Source: Leguminivora glycinivorella
Taxonomy: Eukaryota > Arthropoda > Insecta > Lepidoptera > Tortricidae
Length of the DNA: 64,000 nucleotides
Direction: 5' to 3'
NCBI RefSeq assembly: GCF_023078275.1
Contig: NC_062974.1
Location: 23,489,119 to 23,553,118, forward strand
The position numbers were made by a program, and so were the translations under genes. Every line of letters starts with the position of its first letter. The stretch's first letter is position 1. Below are positions 41,097-51,411 of this stretch, in pieces. Below the pieces are notes generated by a model. The model was not told the origin of the DNA. It saw nothing but the letters and a program-made list of their open reading frames with translations, and did not search any database.

Positions 41097-41476
41097 CTAT
41101 AACCTAACCACAAAATTAACCTAACACGCTGAGATGAGGCCATTTCATGGCACTTCATTCCTTTCTGTCTTGTTGTTATTATGTGTATTTTGTCTTGCCT
41201 GTGTTCACGAATAAATGTTTATTCTATTATATTCTAATTTAAAATTAACATTTAGAAAAACCCCCGACATAGTGGACTGATTTTCATGAAACATGGCTAA
41301 GAACACTCCCGAGCTTAGTTATATTATAAACTTTCGAACAAAAAAAAAACTAAATCTAAATCGGTTCATCCGTTCGGAAGCTACGATGCCACAGACAGAC
41401 ACACACACAGACACAAACAGACAGACAGACAGACACGTCAAACTTATAAAACCCCGTCGTTTTTACGTCGGGGGTT
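41097..41476 (-). mobile_element. Family A repeat interrupted by a short retroposon
   Basis: tataacctaaccacaaaatt at the left, then after a 120-bp insert aaaacccccgacatagtgg, tgaaacatggctaagaacac, a CA/GACA core, and cgtcgtttttacgtcggggg. Removal of the insert restores a normal A left end. Confidence 0.85.
41121..41240 (+). mobile_element. Retroposed 3' fragment inside family A
   Basis: ctaacacgctgagatgaggc to attctattatattctaattt, with aataaatg near 41212. aaaattaac is repeated exactly at 41112-41120 and 41241-41249. It is therefore a 120-bp insert with a 9-bp duplication and a polyadenylation signal. No other copy is in the window. Confidence 0.8.
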
Positions 41477-41989
41477 AGAAAATGTAGCTAAAGACGCCGG
41501 TTGTTACGCCAGGACCAAATTCTCACATAAGTATTTCGCATACCCGTCTTTAGCTAGTACTTGTAGGTAGAAGGTCCATATACTGACGCGCGACGGAGCT
41601 ATGAAACGCATATTGTCACCATGCTAGAACCAAATTCTTAGATATTTCGGACACTTCCAATGTCTCTCGCCGGATAACCTGGAGAGAATAATCAAGACGG
41701 ATAAAGTTAAAGGTATGCCTCCTTTTCTACTAGATGGCGTGTTTCAATGATTGTACCTATGCAATGAAACCAATGTACCATGTGCTTAGTGACATAATGT
41801 ACCATGTGCTTAGTGACAAACAGAAGGCTATAAAGGAACCTGATCTTCAACAGGACATGATTCCCTCTTTATGCGAGGGAACGCCCCAAAAAGAAAACGT
41901 GCTTGCAATATTGCTTACTACAGTTACTACAGATCGTACTTTTCTTTTCGCCTCTTCTCAAATTCTTCAACATAACCTACTGTATGCGT
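41477..41989. other. No gene seen
   Basis: The 97-codon frame at 41734-42027 includes an internal repeat (accatgtgcttagtgacata / accatgtgcttagtgacaaa) but no known domain. It runs into the duplicated segment that follows. Confidence 0.4.
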
Positions 41990-41994
41990 TGCCT

Positions 41995-42165
41995 CCATTC
42001 CGTCGTACCAAGAGTCACGTTATATGACAAACCGAACTGGTAAGTAATAGGCGAATTCGGGTGAAATACGAGCTGAGCCTATCGCTCGCTAGGGCTGGCA
42101 GGATTACTCCATATTTATAGGGGCGCCGGTGGTCTGACGTATGCTATATTTGCATAGTTTTCACT
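41995..42165 (+). repeat. Duplicated segment, undisturbed copy
   Basis: ccaagagtcacgttatatga, caaaccgaactggtaagtaa, taggcgaattcgggtgaaat, ctatcgctcgctagggctgg, ggggcgccggtggtctgacg. The second copy (42253-43010) carries the same blocks in order but is split by two insertions. Confidence 0.75.
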
Positions 42166-42288
42166 ATTTATAGAGTAATCTACAGATTTATCTTTGTCAG
42201 CAGCTTGGTAATATGTACCTATGGCTACTGTAAGTGTTGTTTCTACTGCGTCATACCAAAAGTCACGTTATATGACAAACCGAACTGC

Positions 42289-42598
42289 GTGCGTAGCGGA
42301 ATGCACAAACGCTCACGAAACGAAACGCTCGAAGATATATATCTCTATCGCTCTTGCGTGTTGGCATGACAGAGCCAGACTACCTATCGCGGCGTTTCGT
42401 TTTCGTTTCGCGTCGTAGAAATGCCATTCGGCTACGGGGCCTGGCCCCGTAGCCGAATGGCATTTCTCCGACGCCAAACGAAAGCGATACGCCGCTGGCT
42501 CTGTCGCGCCAATACGCAGGCGCGATAGAGATAGATATCTACTAGCGCTTCGTTTCGTGAGCGTTTCGTGAGCGATTGTGCCATTCGGCTAGCCACCC
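42289..42598. mobile_element. Family G, two copies head to head
   Basis: The first copy ends gccattcggctacggggcct and the second begins ggccccgtagccgaatggca, so they meet at a perfect palindrome near 42432-42455. Each copy has inner tttcgttttcgtttcgcg / gatagagatagatatc blocks as at 8.4 kb. About 310 bp in all. Confidence 0.8.
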
Positions 42599-42767
42599 TG
42601 GTAGTTAGTAATAGGTGAATTCGGCTGAAATACGACCTACCAGTCTAGCTGAAGTGAAAATCGTTGACGCTAAGTACGTGGCGATTGAAACTTAGTCTGG
42701 CTCTGTCGCGCTACTATAGAGCGATAGGGAGAGCGCTACTATGAACCGTAAGCGATTTTGTTGGCTA

Positions 42768-42907
42768 GCAGTGGCGTGGTGTGAAAATTTTCGTTGATAA
42801 GGCCGAAGGGGTTTTCGGGATCTGTTTTGTATGAACTTCTACACATACTGGAGAATTTTAGGGAACCCGTAGGGAATCGAGTTGTATCGACGCCCCGCCA
42901 CTGTTGG
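42768..42907. mobile_element. MITE with short agcagtggcg ends
   Basis: tagcagtggcgtggtgtg faces cgccccgccactgttggct. The arms are only about 13 bp. A 68-codon minus-strand frame inside has no known motif. Confidence 0.45.
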
Positions 42908-43193
42908 CTAGGCACCCTAAGCCTATCGCTCGCTAGGGTTAGCAAGATTATTTGATATTTATGGCGGCGCCGGTACTCTGACGTATTAGCATACGGTACG
43001 GTATTTGCATGTAAAGTCGAATGTCAAAACATCGCTTCGCTTGCTAGTTTGATTGCGTTCTTTTGCAAGCGAATTGGGTAGGTAAAGTTTTTTGAAGATA
43101 GGCAAATAATATATTTTTTTCTGATAGAATACGTTATTTAGATCACGGAAAAGTGACTCTTTTATTTTTGTATCGTATAATTTATTTATTATC

Positions 43194-43440
43194 TTTTTTT
43201 AAGTGACCGAAATGACGTTTGAAAAATTTAATAAATAGCAGATGACAATGCCTTTGCGCGTGCTGTATTGTAAGAGATTAAGAAAACACCAATGACAGAT
43301 AAGTGACACTGACAGTTGACATCGCTTTTGTTCTAATTTCATACATTCAGCACGCGCAAAGGCAGACATACCATCCCCCCCCCCATCCCACCCCATCTGC
43401 TATTAAATTTCACAAACGTCATTTCGGTCACTTAAAAAAA
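43194..43440. mobile_element. Inner MITE with ~70-bp arms
   Basis: tttttttaagtgaccgaaat faces atttcggtcacttaaaaaaa. Arms continue through gcagatg / catctgc and cctttgcgcgtgctg / cagcacgcgcaaagg. A poly-C run interrupts the right arm at 43375-43385. Confidence 0.85.
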
Positions 43441-43530
43441 GCTAGCTTTTAAGTTTAGTCTTAGTTTCTTATATAATTATGTAAATATGTTCATGTAAAT
43501 AAAGATTGTCTGTTGTTGTTGTTGTTGATA
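43441..43530 (+). mobile_element. LINE 3' tail with (GTT)n
   Basis: ttttaagtttagtcttagtt, tatgtaaatatgttcatgta, aataaagattgtc and (TGT)n. A polyadenylation signal followed by a simple tail, without coding part. Confidence 0.55.
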
Positions 43531-43536
43531 AAGATT

Positions 43537-43648
43537 GCCTGTGTGGTGACGGGATAAGAATTTCACCACCCCCTTTCTTCCCGTGGGTGTCGTAGAAGGC
43601 GACTATGGGATGTGGGTTAAATTGTGGCGTAGGCGAGAGGCTGGCAAC
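43537..43648 (+). mobile_element. Family F, 3' part missing
   Basis: gcctgtgtggtgacgggata, caccccctttcttcccgtgg, tgtcgtagaaggcgactatg, gtggcgtaggcgagaggctg, then breaks off after ggcaacct. It keeps the 5' half that most other F copies lack. Confidence 0.75.
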
Positions 43649-43787
43649 CTATTATTCATTCTCAAAAAATATAGTAAATAAATTATATGGAATATAAATA
43701 AAAGAACCATCTAATCGTGATCGCCATAACGTATTCTAACAGAAAAATATTATATTTGCCTATCTTCAAAAAAACTTTACCTACCCA

Positions 43788-44344
43788 GTACTCAAAATAT
43801 AACTATGCGATTCCTGTTAATGCTGACTGCATTTGAGAATATTTGTTTTAGTTATTAAAATATATTTATTTATAAAACGTAAATATTTGCGATTAAATAT
43901 GATATTCGTAAAAACAAAGTACAGAAAATTTTAATTCAATTTTATCGTTTCACAGCAGATATTCATTCACTAAATTACAACTGATGAAATCCATAAATCC
44001 CAATATTTTACCAATCATGCGTTATTTATTAATGATATTCATATTTCTGTCGACATGAATAATATTCATGAATGTTATTCACGTTATTCTGGGCAGTTTA
44101 AATGGGATAATACGGCTTTTTCTTTGTTCAAATAGCCGTTGCATAAATACAAAATAATCCGAGTTCAAATAAATGTGTTTTATGGAAACACGGGACGTAT
44201 TCAGATTGTAATCATGGATCTGGTAGGCAAGCATAGCATGGTCGCGTGATAAACAATAGAACTTCAGACCGTCCTGTTCACACCATTTGTTAGTGCGACG
44301 AGCTACGCGCGTTGGATTTGTTAGTATAAATATAAGCCTTCGCC
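43788..44344. other. No gene seen
   Basis: AT-rich. Near 44055-44080 gaataatattcatgaatgtt forms a small palindrome. The 89-codon minus-strand frame has no recognised domain. Confidence 0.4.
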
Positions 44345-44760
44345 TCACATAAAGCGTTTTGATAGAGTAGCGTTAGCTGAGCGCAATGATAGCGGTGCGC
44401 CGGTGGCGTTCCGCTCGCAATCCGCGCGCATTCCGCTCGCAATCCGCGCTCGTTAGTTCCCGCCGGCGTCCGCTGGGCGCAACGCAGCGCTCGTCCGGCG
44501 CGCTATCGTTGCGCATAACGCTCCGTACCGCTCCGCCTACGATAAACGATATGACGTGGCCGAGTTGCGCCGGAGTGCACGCTGATATTGGGCGTGCAGT
44601 GTGGCGGCGCGTGCGGCGTGCATATCACACAATTGAAGCTCATTCAAGTGTCCTGAGTCGACGCTGCATAAGTAGGTTCGACGCACGCTTGCCGCTTGCC
44701 CCATCGAACGCTCCGCTCAGAGCGTCCACTAAGGCCTTACACTAAAGGCGTGCCAAGCGC
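44345..44760. mobile_element. Family I, GC-rich palindromic element, copy 1
   Basis: Runs of ccgctcgcaatccgcg, ccgccggcgtccgctgggcg and gctcgtccggcg, with agcgttagctgagcgcaatg at the left. A right arm is partly recognisable (gaacgctccgctcagagcg). The 119-codon frame over it is due to GC-rich composition. Confidence 0.55.
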
Positions 44761-44864
44761 TCATCCAAAACTAACCTCGGCCATGACTTTTAAAATACGT
44801 TACTCTATAGCGTATTTAAACGTCATGGAAAACGTATGTAATTTTTGGTCCTATAGTAAGTAAC

Positions 44865-45125
44865 TTAAGCCTCCGCCACATATAAAGCGTTTGATAGCGT
44901 AGCGTTAGCGGAGCGTCAGTGGAGCGTCAGTGGAGCGCAATGATAGCGGTGCGCCGGCGGAACGCCAGGCGTTCCGCTCGCAATCCGCGCTCGTTAGTTC
45001 CCGCCGGCGTCCGCTGGGCGCAACTCTAGCGTTCGTCCGGCGCACCGCTATCGTTGCGCTCCGCTGACGCTCCGCTGCCGCTTCGCCTACGCTATCAAAA
45101 CGCGCATGTGTGGCCGAGCTTTTAC
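44865..45125. mobile_element. Family I palindromic element, copy 2
   Basis: gcctccgccacatataaagc...gatagcgtagcgttagcgga faces tccgctgccgcttcgcctac...gcatgtgtggccgagc. The centre, gttagttcccgccggcgtcc, is shared with copy 1. The 88-codon minus-strand frame is an artefact. Confidence 0.7.
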
Positions 45126-45467
45126 CACTCTTACCAGTAAGTACCTCTAGCCATTTGGGGACGCTGTGCACCTGCTCAATACAATGAATTTATTTTCCAT
45201 AACGATTACGCTATCACGTAAGTAAAGTATTTTAAAACATCAAAAATTAATTGTAGATGCTCGGAAACTATAGTATTATAGTTTTTTTCTGAAACTAAAA
45301 TGAACCCTTTTTTAGAGGGTCGGAATCGATTCAGCAAAATTCTTGTAAGGTAAGCGTTATTTTTTCTTCGCTACAAGTTCAAAGTGCAATTTGCAATATC
45401 GTGCGGGTACACAACTTTGCTGATGATTAAGAAAACGGGGACCATATTTCACAATTAAGGCGCCGTG
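45126..45467. other. No gene seen
   Basis: Ordinary AT-rich sequence with no feature. Confidence 0.4.
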
Positions 45468-45657
45468 AGTACTGATGTGTAGTTTTCTAAAAACAATTGA
45501 AAAGTTCTTGGAAATATCATGAAAGTTTCACAAGAAATATAGAAATAAATTCATGAAATGGAGTCTCAGTTTCCATACAAAATTGACGAAAGTTTCAGAA
45601 TGATTCCTGTTATGAAATTTTGGAATTTTGGTATTTTTCCGTTGGCTCATCAGTAGC
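45468..45657. repeat. Dispersed inverted-repeat element
   Basis: gtactgatgtgtagttttct at the left and gttggctcatcagta at the right share the inverted word tactgatg. gaaagtttca recurs inside. The fragment at 28852-28990 has the same left end. Confidence 0.4.
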
Positions 45658-46786
45658 TATGAGTGAAGCGGCGCTTGCTGAGCGCTGGGCTTACAGCAGT
45701 GCGTTCCCATCGTCGATATGGATTGTTTATGTCAAATAATCCTTTGCATAGATTAATATAGGGGATGGCCAATTGGATAACTGTCAACGGTTTATGCACA
45801 CTTACTCGGCACCATCATAGCTTAACTTATAACTTCATAAACTTCTGTTTCATTGTTGTATGAAATTTGGCAGAGCTACCCTTACAATAAAACTAACATA
45901 AGTAACAGTTATTTTACAAACTTTGCCACCGAGTGAAACATAAAATTTTTCACCATACCAACACGAACAAAATACTGACTCTAAAACATCAAATTAAATG
46001 AAATCCATCTATTTATTAGATTTTTATGATTCAAAATCATCATTATAGGTAAATTTTACAAGCTAGCTTAAGACATCAAGTTAAAATTTGTATGAAATTA
46101 CTTTGCACTCTTGTGAATAAAATGCAATTTTGGTATCTGTTTTCGAATAGCAAAGTAAGCCTTTATTAGTTGGTGTGGTGAAAATTACATTATTCTAGGC
46201 AAAGCAAGCCTACATATTTATGAGTACCATGAAAATTTATAAAATAATGTTTTAATTTCTTTGGAACTCTCTGAAGGTGAGCGACGGTGATGACCTATCG
46301 ATGATATCGATGATGATGATGACCGTCGTAAACGCAAGTCACGGCGTTATTCTGAGACTACTGCGCCTTAAGAAAACGGCAACCATATTTCATAGTTAAG
46401 TGACTACAAGTTGCTCGCGTTCAAAAACTTAGCTGTAAGTACATTTTAAACGAGAAATTATAAGTTTTAATTTTCTTAATCACAATAGACGTGAATTACT
46501 TTATTATTTCTGCTACACAAGAGGTGGAAACTTATTTTTGATTTATATTAGCCAGAACTATTTAATACTGTACTGACAAAGCCCATACATTAAAAAAGCG
46601 TACCCCTGAAATGTATGGACCTTTTACTTATGCTTAACATTAGATGGCGCTGTTCGCAGCCTGGAAGTGGGCAAAATTATATTTTCCCCAAATATTTTTG
46701 TATGTTTTTTTATAAGAGCAAATAAGATATGTCTTTATTTGAAAATCATGATTTCATATCACGTCACACATAAAAAAAAATTGTAG
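45658..46786. other. No gene seen
   Basis: About 1.1 kb of AT-rich single-copy DNA. At 46262-46345 cgacggtgatgacctatcga...cgcaagtcacggcgtt resembles the ends of the GC-rich MITE at 37.1 kb but is decayed. Confidence 0.4.
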
Positions 46787-46965
46787 GCATCAACGACGGG
46801 ATGTAATAAGTTTGTCTGTTTGTGTGTGTTTGTCCGTGGCATCGTAGATTTCGAACGGTGGCACCGATTTAGATTTAGTGTTTTTTGTTTGAAAGGGAGT
46901 GTTCTTAGCCATGTTTCATGAAAATCGGTGCAATATGTCGGTTTTTTTTAAATTTAAATTTTGTA
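46787..46965 (+). mobile_element. Family A, degenerate copy
   Basis: caacgacgggatgtaataag, (GTTT)n-like core, cgaacggtggcaccgattta, ccatgtttcatgaaaatcgg, then aaatttaaattttgtagg. Old and diverged. Confidence 0.7.
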
Positions 46966-47070
46966 GGCCATGGACTTGGAGCCCCATGAGTCGAATAGAG
47001 GATCCGGCAGACCTCGCCGGCGATGGCGGGACAACTTTGACTCCTTTTTGACAGACTGGCCAGTTGTAGT

Positions 47071-47437
47071 TCAAGATTTTTTATTATTATTATAAATGGG
47101 CTTATATACTCTTTTGGCCACAGACTAGCCAATGAAATGAAATATTTTATTTGCAAGAAATGTGGTACATTAGATTAGGTGGTAGGTAAACATGCATTAT
47201 TCTGAAAGGCAAAAACGTGGCCTACGATCGAATAAGCTCGCCCAGAAGATGCCTGTTCACTCTTGATTTGAAGGTTGCCGGGTTATATGAGCTCGGAAAT
47301 ATAGCCGCCGACAAGGAATTCCACTCCTTGGCAGTGCGCATAAGAAAAGAAGAAGCAAAGCGCTTCGTGCGAATTCGCGGAATATCTACCGAAGGAATCG
47401 AGAAGAATGGAGGAAGAAGGTGGAGGCCTTTGCCCAA
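47071..47437 (-). pseudogene. LINE reverse transcriptase C-terminus plus 3' end (family C)
   Basis: On the minus strand codons from 47437 to the stop at 47222 read ...RTKRFASSFLMRTAKEWNSL and then FPSSYNPATFKSRVNRHLLG. The RTAKEWNSL..A.FP..YN...FK.RV..HL word is the usual end of Jockey/CR1-group reverse transcriptases in Lepidoptera. The stop is followed by the family C 3' end and a (TAA)n-type tail at 47071-47095. 5'-truncated. It explains the four other C fragments. Confidence 0.8.
47133..47204 (-). mobile_element. 72-bp LINE tail inserted in the LINE above
   Basis: On the minus strand: cagaataatgcatgtttacc...cttgcaaataaaatatttca, with AATAAA and an (ATTTC)n tail. It separates agccaa from aaggcaaa of the family C sequence. 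No clear target duplication. Confidence 0.65.
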
Positions 47438-47475
47438 CAGTAGGACACTATAGGCTCATAACAAAAATAAATAGG
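47436..47475 (+). mobile_element. RTE-type LINE 3' end fragment
   Basis: ggcctttgcccaacagtagg, acactataggctcataacaa and an A-rich end. Like the terminus at 15.87 kb; it abuts the minus-strand LINE. Confidence 0.5.
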
Positions 47476-47511
47476 TATCGTGGTTATTTTCTGTGTAGGG
47501 TTTGTGTACCT

Positions 47512-47941
47512 ATACTAGAGATGCGCCGAATATTCGGTTACTATTCGGTATCCGGCCTATTCGGCCCTTATTTTAATATTCGGCCGGATACCGGATATTA
47601 GTGACGTATTATACCGGATACCGGATGTGCTATTTTTGATTGAATTATTTTGGAGTAAACAAATTAAATGTAAAAAAAAACAGTTACGATAATACTTATA
47701 ATCATAGCCCTTTAGTATTAAAAAAAAATAAACATTTAAACAAAAACGGACTCCGTGTTCACTACGAAACAAGTCAAAACCTGCACGACGCGCCCGCTCC
47801 CTGCTTAAATTGTAGGTATTGTAGGTAAATTCTGCTGTCCGAATATTCGGTGGCCGTATACCGAATATTCGGCCGATGGTTAGGCCGAATATTCAGTATC
47901 CGGTATCCGGCCAAACAACTATTCGTTGCATCTCTAGTATA
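47512..47941. mobile_element. MITE built of ccgaatattcgg words
   Basis: atactagagatgcgccgaat at the left faces attcgttgcatctctagtat. Each arm contains ggataccggat, attcggcc and gaatattcgg several times in both orientations. The middle 200 bp are AT-rich and unrelated. Confidence 0.8.
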
Positions 47942-48109
47942 TGTATACTAAAGCCTCGATATCAAGAATGACGTTACATTCCTTGACGTCGGCACGTGCC
48001 TCGCGTACAGGTGAAATATGGCGGATGCACGATGGATAGCATATTGCTTCTAGCCGATATCGGAAGATCAGGTGGAATGCTAATATTTTAGGGGATGGGT
48101 CGTTTTCGT

Positions 48110-48250
48110 GTCTGTTTTGTGTCTGTCTGTCTATCTGTTTGTCTGTCTGTCCCTTGCTCTTGAAGTAAACCGAATGGCATCTTCGCCATGTTTCATGAAA
48201 AAATTCGCAGTCGTTTTTTCAAAATTTTAATTTTGTGGTTAGGTTATATG
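48110..48250 (+). mobile_element. Family A fragments
   Basis: ttcgtgtctgttttgtgtct with (GTCT)n, ccatgtttcatgaaaaaatt and cgttttttcaaaattttaat, ending gtggttaggttat. Decayed core with a good right end. Confidence 0.6.
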
Positions 48251-48383
48251 CTCTTGAGTAGGTAAACAGAATGGTTTCTTCGAAAAATTCTCGAAAAAAA
48301 ATTAAAACCGTCGTTATGTTAGATGAAAGTCGCATTAAGATATTATTTTGAAAACACTAAATAAGAATATTTAACCTCTTTTT

Positions 48384-48552
48384 TAACCCCCGACGCAAAA
48401 ACGACGGGGTGTTATAAGTTGGACGTGTCTGTCTATATATTTGTCTGTCTGTCTGTGTGTGTGTCTGTCTGTGGCATCGTAGCTCCCAAAGAGATGAACC
48501 ACTTTAGTGTTCTTAGTCATGTTTCATGAAATTTTTGTGGTTAGGTTATATG
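48384..48552 (+). mobile_element. Family A, shortened copy
   Basis: ttaacccccgacgcaaaaac, gacggggtgttataagttgg, (GTCT/GTGT)n, gtggcatcgtagctccca, then directly agtgttcttagtcatgtttc and gtggttaggttat. About 50 bp of the middle are deleted. A (CA)n run follows at 48569-48590. Confidence 0.8.
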
Positions 48553-48766
48553 AGCCTAACCACAGTTCCACACACACACACACACACACAGTTCCTTACA
48601 TAATTATGTGCATGATTTTGACATTGTTTTGGAATGCACTCTCAATTCCGTATTGTATTCGTTGCCTTGTTATATTTTTACACCATAAGTTTTACTTGCA
48701 CCGAAAATGGATAAGTACTATTTTATATGATTTGACAGATATATAACCTAGTTGGTTCAAGTCTGC

Positions 48767-48893
48767 CTTATTCATAAACGTTCACTAAAGTTATGAAGCC
48801 GATAAAGTTCGTTTGTCTCTTTCTATACACCAACACGTCGGAAAGGGACAAACGAACTTTATCGGCTTGATAACTTTAGTGAACGTTTATAAG
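48767..48893. mobile_element. Palindromic MITE, 127 bp
   Basis: cttattcataaacgttcact...gaagccgataaagttcg faces cgaactttatcggcttgata...gaacgtttataag. Arms of about 50 bp. Partial relatives at 31.7 and 32.55 kb. Confidence 0.85.
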
Positions 48894-48929
48894 GGAGTTA
48901 CACTACAAGTAAAGCTTTGGCAGGGCTAC

Positions 48930-49075
48930 AAAAATAGCGATTTTTGCTGTTACGACATAGCGTAGCGTAGTTATGTTAGGGCGTAGCAGTATATTGAAAA
49001 CTCCAACGCTACAGGTGCTACGCGATCGCTACGCCTCGCAGTCGTGAAGCTGCTACGCGCTACGCTCTGTGAAAT
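48930..49075. repeat. tagcg-rich inverted repeat
   Basis: cgacatagcgtagcgtagtt faces gctgctacgcgctacgct with many tagcg/cgcta words between. Probably a decayed palindromic MITE. Confidence 0.4.
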
Positions 49076-49077
49076 AA

Positions 49078-49460
49078 AGCCTCGGCCAAACATAGGGCGC
49101 GGGCGTTTTGATAGCGTAGCGTTAGCGGAGCGGGATGCGTGCTGATTGCGAGCTTACAGCTTATACACAGCGGGCGTTGTGTTGTGAGCGGACTTGGCTG
49201 AATATCGATTAAATGTTAACCATTTAGTTTATTATTTTATTCCGAATTGTTGTTTTGATTTCTTATGTGTCATTCAATACTTATTAGAAGTTTACATTTG
49301 CAAAATATAGGCTTATAGAAGTTGCCATGTGCAGAATGCACGCGCATTCTGATCGCAATCCGCGCGCATTCTGCTCCGTCCGGCGCACAGCCAACCACCA
49401 TCATAGCGCTCCGCTAACGCTGCGCTCTCGAAACGCGCATGTGTGGCCGAGCTTTAAAGG
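49078..49460. mobile_element. Family I element, interrupted
   Basis: gcctcggccaaacatagggc...gatagcgtagcgttagcgga at the left; ctccgctaacgctgcgctct...gcgcatgtgtggccgagctt at the right. The inside 49160-49330 is AT-rich and foreign. The 90-codon frame at 49327-49599 begins in the right arm and is not a gene. Confidence 0.65.
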
Positions 49461-49858
49461 TGTATACATCCTACAATTCAGATACAATAAGCATAAATAC
49501 TATACATGTATATTCAAACAAGCATCGAGATCAGAACAATATCGTCATAAAGTTCTCATTGAGGCATTATACAATAGAATAGATCATTTTCATTCGTGAC
49601 TACAGACAAGACAAAAATATAAATGTTTTCACCTCAGCATGTTATTGGTGACTTCCAGCGCTGATCTTCAAATGAGACCATCAAGTGAGAACGGAGGGAG
49701 CAGACAGAATAAAATATACACACCTACTATATCAGTGTCGACTCATGGTATGCATGTGGTGGCGAAGGGATTAAAGTCATGTGACGAGAAAGGTATTACG
49801 AATGAATGTTGAAGGAATATTTAAAGTCACATACAGGTCGAACGCGATTAATTAACAT
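49461..49858. other. No gene seen
   Basis: Single-copy; no feature. Confidence 0.4.
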
Positions 49859-49902
49859 TATTTTACCTTTACCTTTATTGTGTACAAAGCGCGAGAACTT
49901 AA
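49859..49902 (-). mobile_element. LINE tail, minus strand
   Basis: ttttacctttacctttattg then tgtacaaagcgc: on the minus strand an aataaa signal with a (GGTAAA)n tail. Very short. Confidence 0.45.
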
Positions 49903-50094
49903 AGTGTTATAATGTTGATGGAAGTAACGGGAGAGGAAAACCGAGGAAAAGGTGAATAACAGTCCTTTTGATAGATGATATGAAACGGAAACAAGTGAAT
50001 GGTGAGATGACGAGTGATAGAGAGGTATGGAAGAGAAGGACATGCTGCGACTTCAAATGACTGGGGTAAATGGCAACAACGATGAAAATGTAAA

Positions 50095-50480
<386 letters not shown>

Positions 50481-50831
50481 TGTTTTTTTTGTTTGCCGTT
50501 AAATTCGATAGCTAGGTTCATTACCAGGAACCAACCTGTATATCAGTTTTAGTTAAATTCGCAAAAAAAAAATCATCATTTTCACATAATAAATGAATTT
50601 ATTAGTGTGAGAGACCCTTAAGAATAACAATCAAGTTAGTGTCAAGTGATTGACGGCACATGTCAAAACAAATAACATTAGGAATTGGTAAAGGCTGTCA
50701 CACATGTGTTCAGTAATTATCTTCATTTTTTTAATAACTCAATAACCGTAAGAGTTAAGACGCTAGTTTCTTAGAGAAGTTAATTGTATTTGATCTAAAG
50801 AATCTTCCCTTAAAGTTAACGGAATTCAATA

Positions 50832-50985
50832 ATAACCTAACCACAAAATTAAAATTTTGAAAAAACCCCCGACCGCGACATAGTGGACCGATTTTCATGA
50901 AACATGGCTAAGAACACTCCCGACTCAGTTTTCAGCCAAAAAAAACAAATCTAAATCGGTTCATCCGTTCGGGAGCTACGATGCC

Positions 50986-51020
<35 letters not shown>

Positions 51021-51066
51021 CGTCAAACTTATAACACCCTTTCGTTTTTGCGTCAGGGGTTAAAAA
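50832..51066 (-). mobile_element. Family A repeat, full length
   Basis: aataacctaaccacaaaatt, acccccgaccgcgacatagt, (CAGA)n at 50984-51020, tttcgtttttgcgtcagggg. Both ends present. Confidence 0.9.
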
Positions 51067-51070
51067 CAGG

Positions 51071-51337
51071 TTGTATAAGCGTGTGCGATTGATGCGCACG
51101 TTGCAATGTCCAACTCGATTTGTAGAATCGTCAGTTTTCGAAGCGTGCCTAGAGGACAATTCGAATAATCGTTATAGTTCAATTAATCGGCACGAATCGA
51201 TTGAGTGCTCTCGTCAGAATCAATTATTCGGACATTACTCGACAATGCTCGATCAAACGATCCGTTTGATTACGAACGTGTATTTATTCGATTTCCGCCG
51301 ATGTGATGGGATGAATGGGGACGTATTCGAATTGTAG
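51071..51337 (+). other. Unique segment between two A copies; weak 88-codon frame
   Basis: An ATG frame MYKRVRLMRTLQ... to ...GMNGDVFEL runs 88 codons. The DNA is rich in tcga words and not repeated in the window. No domain or homology recognised. A possible exon or simply a chance frame. Confidence 0.12.
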
Positions 51338-51411
51338 ACACATGACTTGATCTGATTATACATTTGAATATCATTTTTTCTCCGAAGGGCGGACAGAGTC
51401 GCAGCATAGTT

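Larger units (their letters stand above)
42253..43010 (+). repeat. Duplicated segment, split copy
   Basis: Blocks at 42253-42288, 42599-42640 and 42917-43010 match 41995-42165 in order (gtcacgttatatgacaaacc; ttagtaataggtgaattcgg; ctatcgctcgctagggttag; tggcggcgccggtactctga). A family G pair and a second MITE-bearing insert account for the gaps. Confidence 0.75.
43075..43787. mobile_element. Outer MITE of a nest
   Basis: tgggtaggtaaagttttttg...aagataggcaaataat (43075-43147) faces cgtgatcgccataacgtatt...aaactttacctaccca (43716-43787) over about 72 bp. Its interior holds another MITE, a LINE tail and a family F piece. Confidence 0.8.

Noticed and set aside
44386..45171. 119- and 88-codon Arg/Ala/Ser-rich frames
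   Set aside because: They lie in GC-rich palindromic family I elements; the frames mirror each other.
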